From contig WVZH01000046.1 of assembly GCA_011772595.1 (NCBI GenBank), positions 116,879-134,830 of the forward strand: a DNA stretch of 17,952 bases, in the 5' to 3' direction. How positions within the stretch are numbered: the stretch's first letter is position 1; each line of letters starts with the position of its first letter. A program made the position numbers and the translations under genes. The notes beneath the pieces are model-generated. The model was given only the letters and a program-made list of their open reading frames with translations. It was not told the DNA's origin and did not search any database. This DNA comes from Anaerolineales bacterium (GTDB lineage Bacteria; Chloroflexota; Anaerolineae; Anaerolineales; E44-bin32). Of the stretch, positions 14,855 through 17,952 are shown in pieces.

Positions 14855-16539
14855 CTACGTTGAATGATGTGCTGCAACAGGATTATGAAGAATCGCCAGA
14901 ACGGGTGGCGATCTATTGGTTATCGCAGGACATCGATGTTCCGATTACGGTCCATTCCTTAGTTCACAGTGCGGCGGGATTCGCTCGATCTTTAGCAGAT
15001 GCGGGAATACAGGCAGGCGATCCCCTTGTAATCATTCTGCAACATGAGCGTGCACTTGCCGAAGCGTTTTTCGGTTGTGTTCTTCATGGCGCCATTCCCA
15101 CCATCTTGCCCTTTCTAACGGAGAAACTCGCTCCCCATCGTTACCGTCAATCACTACAAGCCCTGTTGGAAATAACCCAACCTACAGCGATCATCTCCTA
15201 TCCGGATTTCGAGAACGAAGTGGAACTAGCAATCCGTGAGAGTGGACTCCCGATCACGATCCTTCTTGCGGATGACGTTCGTCCAGCGAATTCCTTTCGC
15301 TTCCAGGATCTGGAGGGTGCCTCTCGCGACGTGGACGAGATTGTGCTTCTCCAGCATTCCTCGGGTACAACTGGATTGCAGAAAGGGGTGGCACTCTCGC
15401 ATCGGTCGATCCTAAACCAGATCAGCCACTATGCGGATGCAATTCACATGACATCGCAAGATGTCGTCGTGAACTGGTTACCGCTTTACCACGACATGGG
15501 CTTGATCGCAGGATTTCTCATGCCCATTTTGCGAAGTGTTCCGACAGTGCTCATGTCGCCGTTCGATTGGGTCCGTGCGCCTCAGAGATTGCATCATGCA
15601 GTGTCACGCTATGGGGGCACGATCACCTGGTTGCCTAATTTTGCGTACAACTTCTGTGCTAAAAAAATTCGCGATCGCGATCTCGCCGGGGTAGATCTCT
15701 CCAATTGGCGGGCCGTCATCAACTGTTCTGAGCCGATGAGGCAAAAGAGTCACGAGATGTTTATGCAACGGTTTGAACGCTATGGGCTACGTAGGGATGC
15801 ATTGGCGACCTGCTATGCCATGGCTGAGAACGTGTTTGCCATCACGCAGGGAGGTGTCGATACTCCCAGCCAAGTTGACGAAATCGATCGAGATGTATTC
15901 ATGGAGCAGCATCTAGCTCGACCAGCACGGAGAGGCGAGGAGAAATTGGCGGTTTTATCAGCGGGAGTGCCTATCGCTGGTACTCGTGTGCGAGTGATAG
16001 ATGAGCAGTATCAGGATCTCCCCGAAAGAAGTATCGGAGAGATCGCACTAAAGAGTGACTGCATGCTGACCGGCTACTTCAATCGTGACGATCTCACTGC
16101 GCAGGCTTTCCATGAGGGGTGGTTCCTTACCGGGGATCTTGGGTATTTAGTTGGTGGAGAACTCTATCTGACTGGCCGAAAAAAAGAGATCCTTATTGTG
16201 GGAGGGAGGAACATTTACCCGCAAGACCTTGAAGAGCTTGTGAGTGAGGTGCAGGGTATCCATCCTGGGAGGGTCGTTGCTTTCGGGGTCTTTAGCGATA
16301 TCGCAGGCACGGAGGATGTAGGCATTGTTGCCGAGGCTGACACGAAGGACTCAGAGGCACGTCGCAAGCTTGAGGAGCGGATACGGCTTGAGGTGAATCG
16401 CGGTTCGGATATTGTCCTGCGTTACGTACGTGTGGTACCAAGAGGTTGGGTCATAAAGACGAGCAGCGGTAAGCTTGCTAGAGAGGCAAATCGTACGAAG
16501 TTTTTGGAGGAGCGATCATCATTGAATACACTTTCGTAA
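14851..16539 (+). CDS. Adenylate-forming acyl-ACP ligase (FAAL/acyl-CoA synthetase-like)
   Basis: A 562-aa ANL-superfamily enzyme expected to activate a carboxylic acid with ATP and load it on the neighbouring carrier protein. Core motifs are intact: HSSGTTGLQKG (169-179), LPLYHDMGLIAG (210-221), CYAMAEN (321-327), FLTGDLGY (425-432), GRKKEILIVGGRNIYPQDLE (442-461) and the C-terminal KTSSGK with catalytic Lys541. The YHDMGLI motif and general layout look more like fatty acyl-AMP ligases and acyl-CoA synthetases than D-alanine-specific DltA, so the substrate is more likely an acyl acid than D-alanine. A DltA-like role is inferred only from position. The gene overlaps the carrier gene by four bases. 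Confidence 0.92.
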   Translation: MTTLNDVLQQDYEESPERVAIYWLSQDIDVPITVHSLVHSAAGFARSLADAGIQAGDPLVIILQHERALAEAFFGCVLHGAIPTILPFLTEKLAPHRYRQSLQALLEITQPTAIISYPDFENEVELAIRESGLPITILLADDVRPANSFRFQDLEGASRDVDEIVLLQHSSGTTGLQKGVALSHRSILNQISHYADAIHMTSQDVVVNWLPLYHDMGLIAGFLMPILRSVPTVLMSPFDWVRAPQRLHHAVSRYGGTITWLPNFAYNFCAKKIRDRDLAGVDLSNWRAVINCSEPMRQKSHEMFMQRFERYGLRRDALATCYAMAENVFAITQGGVDTPSQVDEIDRDVFMEQHLARPARRGEEKLAVLSAGVPIAGTRVRVIDEQYQDLPERSIGEIALKSDCMLTGYFNRDDLTAQAFHEGWFLTGDLGYLVGGELYLTGRKKEILIVGGRNIYPQDLEELVSEVQGIHPGRVVAFGVFSDIAGTEDVGIVAEADTKDSEARRKLEERIRLEVNRGSDIVLRYVRVVPRGWVIKTSSGKLAREANRTKFLEERSSLNTLS

Positions 16540-16564
16540 TGTGTCGACGAGACCTTCCATTCTG

Positions 16565-16578
16565 CATTATGCATAATG
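16565..16578. repeat. 14-bp perfect palindrome upstream of rsmA
   Basis: CATTATGCATAATG is its own reverse complement and lies in the 131-base gap between the ligase gene and rsmA. It may be an operator; no T-tract follows, so it is not a terminator. Confidence 0.4.
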
Positions 16579-16653
16579 TCATCTTGCGTGAGGATCAAAA
16601 AGATCAATGATGCGTGTAGCCATATTGGAAAAAAGAGTAAATCACTCTCCGAA

Positions 16654-16659
16654 TATAAA
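16654..16659 (+). promoter_or_regulatory. Candidate -10 box of rsmA
   Basis: TATAAA, 11 bases before GTG 16671, again implying a very short leader. It overlaps AAGGAT, which could instead serve as ribosome binding site for a transcript from further upstream. Confidence 0.35.
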
Positions 16660-16670
16660 GGATATCCAAG

Positions 16671-17528
16671 GTGGGCAGTGAAGATCCGGCCGCGGCGGTT
16701 CTCAAGCCACGAGTACTCCTGCGACAGTTCGGTCTCCGTCCAGATCGACGACTCGGACAAAACTTTCTCGCGGATCATGCAGCCAGGGAACGAATCATTA
16801 AGGTTGCGGATCTCGGTGGGGAGGAAACCGTGCTGGAAATCGGAGCAGGCCTGGGAGCACTGACTTGGCGTCTAGCACAGGAATGCACACATGTGATTGC
16901 GGTTGAATTTGATCGTCGTCTTATACCCATCTTGGATTTCACGCTTCAAAATCGTGAGAACGTAAAAATCCTACACGGCGATATACTCGAGCTTGAGTTT
17001 GAGCCTTATCTTGGAACAGATGTCTATCACGTTGTGGCTAATATCCCTTACAACATCACCTCCGCGGTGATTCGGCGGTTGATGGAAGCGCGGAAACAGG
17101 CAGAACGGGTGGTGTTGACTGTTCAGAAAGAAGTGGCCGAGAGAATTGTTGCGCACCCTGGAGGAATGAGCTTGTTGGCGCTGAGCGTTCAGATTTACGG
17201 AAATCCGACCATATCCGCTCGCCTTCCTTCAGGAGCGTTTTACCCTCGTCCCAAGGTTGATTCCGCAGTCCTACGCATCGATATTCACCCAAAGCCGATC
17301 ATTCCCCGTTCCTTGATTATCCCCCTTTTCCGGTTGGCGCGAGCTGGTTTCGGTCAAAAACGAAAACAACTTCGCAATGCCTTAGCCAACGGCCTGCAAT
17401 TGCCCACTGATACCGTGTATAGGTGGCTTCAGGTTGCTGAAATCCCCACAAGCCAACGCGCTCAAGAGCTATCTTTACTTGATTGGGCTCGTCTAGCCCA
17501 AGCGATGGTTGATGTGGAGGGGTTGTGA
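16671..17528 (+). CDS. rsmA: 16S rRNA (adenine-N6,N6)-dimethyltransferase RsmA/KsgA
   Basis: A 285-aa methyltransferase that dimethylates two adjacent adenines near the 3' end of 16S rRNA during small-subunit maturation. Signatures are complete: GQNFL (29-33), the S-adenosylmethionine loop VLEIGAGLGALT (54-65), acidic motif II ending in Glu79, Asp104 in HGDIL, and the catalytic motif NIPYNI (124-129; commonly NLPYNI). The C-terminal RNA-binding domain with PRPKVDSAVLRI and FGQKRKQLRNAL is present. Length is normal. The GTG start at 16671 leaves about 10 extra residues before the conserved part; a later start is possible. It is the likely original neighbour of the yabE-like gene. Confidence 0.97.
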   Translation: MGSEDPAAAVLKPRVLLRQFGLRPDRRLGQNFLADHAARERIIKVADLGGEETVLEIGAGLGALTWRLAQECTHVIAVEFDRRLIPILDFTLQNRENVKILHGDILELEFEPYLGTDVYHVVANIPYNITSAVIRRLMEARKQAERVVLTVQKEVAERIVAHPGGMSLLALSVQIYGNPTISARLPSGAFYPRPKVDSAVLRIDIHPKPIIPRSLIIPLFRLARAGFGQKRKQLRNALANGLQLPTDTVYRWLQVAEIPTSQRAQELSLLDWARLAQAMVDVEGL

Positions 17529-17668
17529 CTGCTACTTATTTCTTTGGGTTGATGCTGGCTCATTGACTCAGTTATTAAAGCAGTCCTGCAAAGGAATCTT
17601 GCATGCTCCCAAGGTTTTTTCATATGGTGCTTCGGTTGAAGCTGAGCTAGCCACAAGGATGTGAATGA

Positions 17669-17952
17669 TCAAGGCTGACGGTTTGTGGTACGGCGTTGAT
17701 CAGGGGTAAGGTTGCGGTGCAGGAAGAGAACGTGCCAAACTCGAATCGCAGCCTCAAGCTGGATTCGTAACGTCATCTTGGATTGTCCGATCCGCCGTTC
17801 TTCAAAGTAAATTGGAGATTCAACGATATGGTAGCCGAGTCTCTGCGCGACAAAACCCATCTCAACCTGGAAGACATAACCATTGGAGCGAATGCGATCA
17901 AGCGGCATTCCTTGAAGGGTCTCTCGCCGCCATAGGCGATACCCTCCGGTAG
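17669..17952 (-). CDS. Partial GT2 polyprenol-phosphate mannosyltransferase-like protein (C-terminal part)
   Basis: The C-terminal ~94 residues of a family 2 glycosyltransferase whose start lies beyond the right edge; the frame is open to the end of the window. The visible part reads TGGYRLWRRETL, DRIRSNGYVFQVEMGFVA, and SPIYFEERRIGQSKM, the conserved C-terminal signature of dolichyl/polyprenyl-phosphate mannose or glucose synthases (DPMS/Ppm1-like). These make lipid-linked sugar donors on the cytoplasmic face. It ends at a TGA at 17671-17669, convergent with rsmA, with 140 bases between. In that gap I find a short hairpin (GCTTC-GGTT-GAAGC) without a suitable T-tract. Sugar and lipid specificity cannot be told. 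Confidence 0.9.
   Translation of the reverse strand, partial: TGGYRLWRRETLQGMPLDRIRSNGYVFQVEMGFVAQRLGYHIVESPIYFEERRIGQSKMTLRIQLEAAIRVWHVLFLHRNLTPDQRRTTNRQP

Noticed and set aside
10520..16539. Mobile element carrying the acylation locus
   Set aside because: No transposase, integrase, terminal inverted repeat or target duplication is visible at either side; insertion is inferred only from the yabE-rsmA neighbourhood.
17529..17668. Possible bidirectional terminator between convergent rsmA and the GT2 gene
   Set aside because: The only hairpin (GCTTC-GGTT-GAAGC) lacks a T-tract on the correct side for either gene.

Overview
The window looks like part of a chromosome from a Chloroflexota bacterium, probably Anaerolineae-like. 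The inference rests on gene style rather than a marker tree. Several secreted lipoproteins carry long Thr/Pro linkers, a TPR protein has a cytoplasmic and an extracytoplasmic TPR block, initiation is often GTG or TTG, and several genes have extended -10 promoters almost touching the start codon.

Layout. The left edge carries two minus-strand genes: a membrane protein cut by the window edge, then a membrane-anchored TPR protein. Divergent from them is a LysM lipoprotein. After a 346-bp gap comes a plus-strand run of a GH1 beta-glycosidase, an M23 metallopeptidase and a beta-propeller lipoprotein. Next is an RNA-rich block: tRNA-Ser(GGA) with its own promoter and terminator, SRP RNA with a consensus-like promoter, then about 1.3 kb without protein genes. 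That stretch holds several strong inverted repeats, three terminator-like hairpins and, on the minus strand, a well-formed GEMM-I (cyclic dinucleotide) riboswitch aptamer. No convincing protein gene lies between the aptamer and a minus-strand terminator.

Divergent from the riboswitch is a yabE-like gene (DUF348 repeats, G5, 3D domain). In Firmicutes yabE lies close to rsmA/ksgA. Here rsmA is also present, but about 6.5 kb downstream, and the space between them holds a small lipoprotein plus a set of genes that together resemble a dlt operon: a 39-aa one-TM protein ending in WIYQGF (DltX-like, not previously obvious because of its size), an MBOAT acyltransferase (DltB/AlgI-like), a membrane-anchored SGNH protein (DltD/AlgJ-like position), an SGNH-like lipoprotein with Cys at the nucleophile position, a carrier protein (DltC-like) and an adenylate-forming ligase (DltA position, but FAAL/acyl-CoA-synthetase-like in sequence).

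Working model (inference): the ligase activates an acyl acid and loads the carrier protein, the MBOAT with the mini-protein passes the acyl group across the membrane, and the SGNH proteins place it on an extracytoplasmic polymer or glycan. Acyl group and acceptor are unknown. Upstream and downstream genes (LysM, M23, YabE-like) also act on the envelope. The right edge is a convergent, truncated GT2 polyprenol-phosphate mannosyltransferase-like gene.
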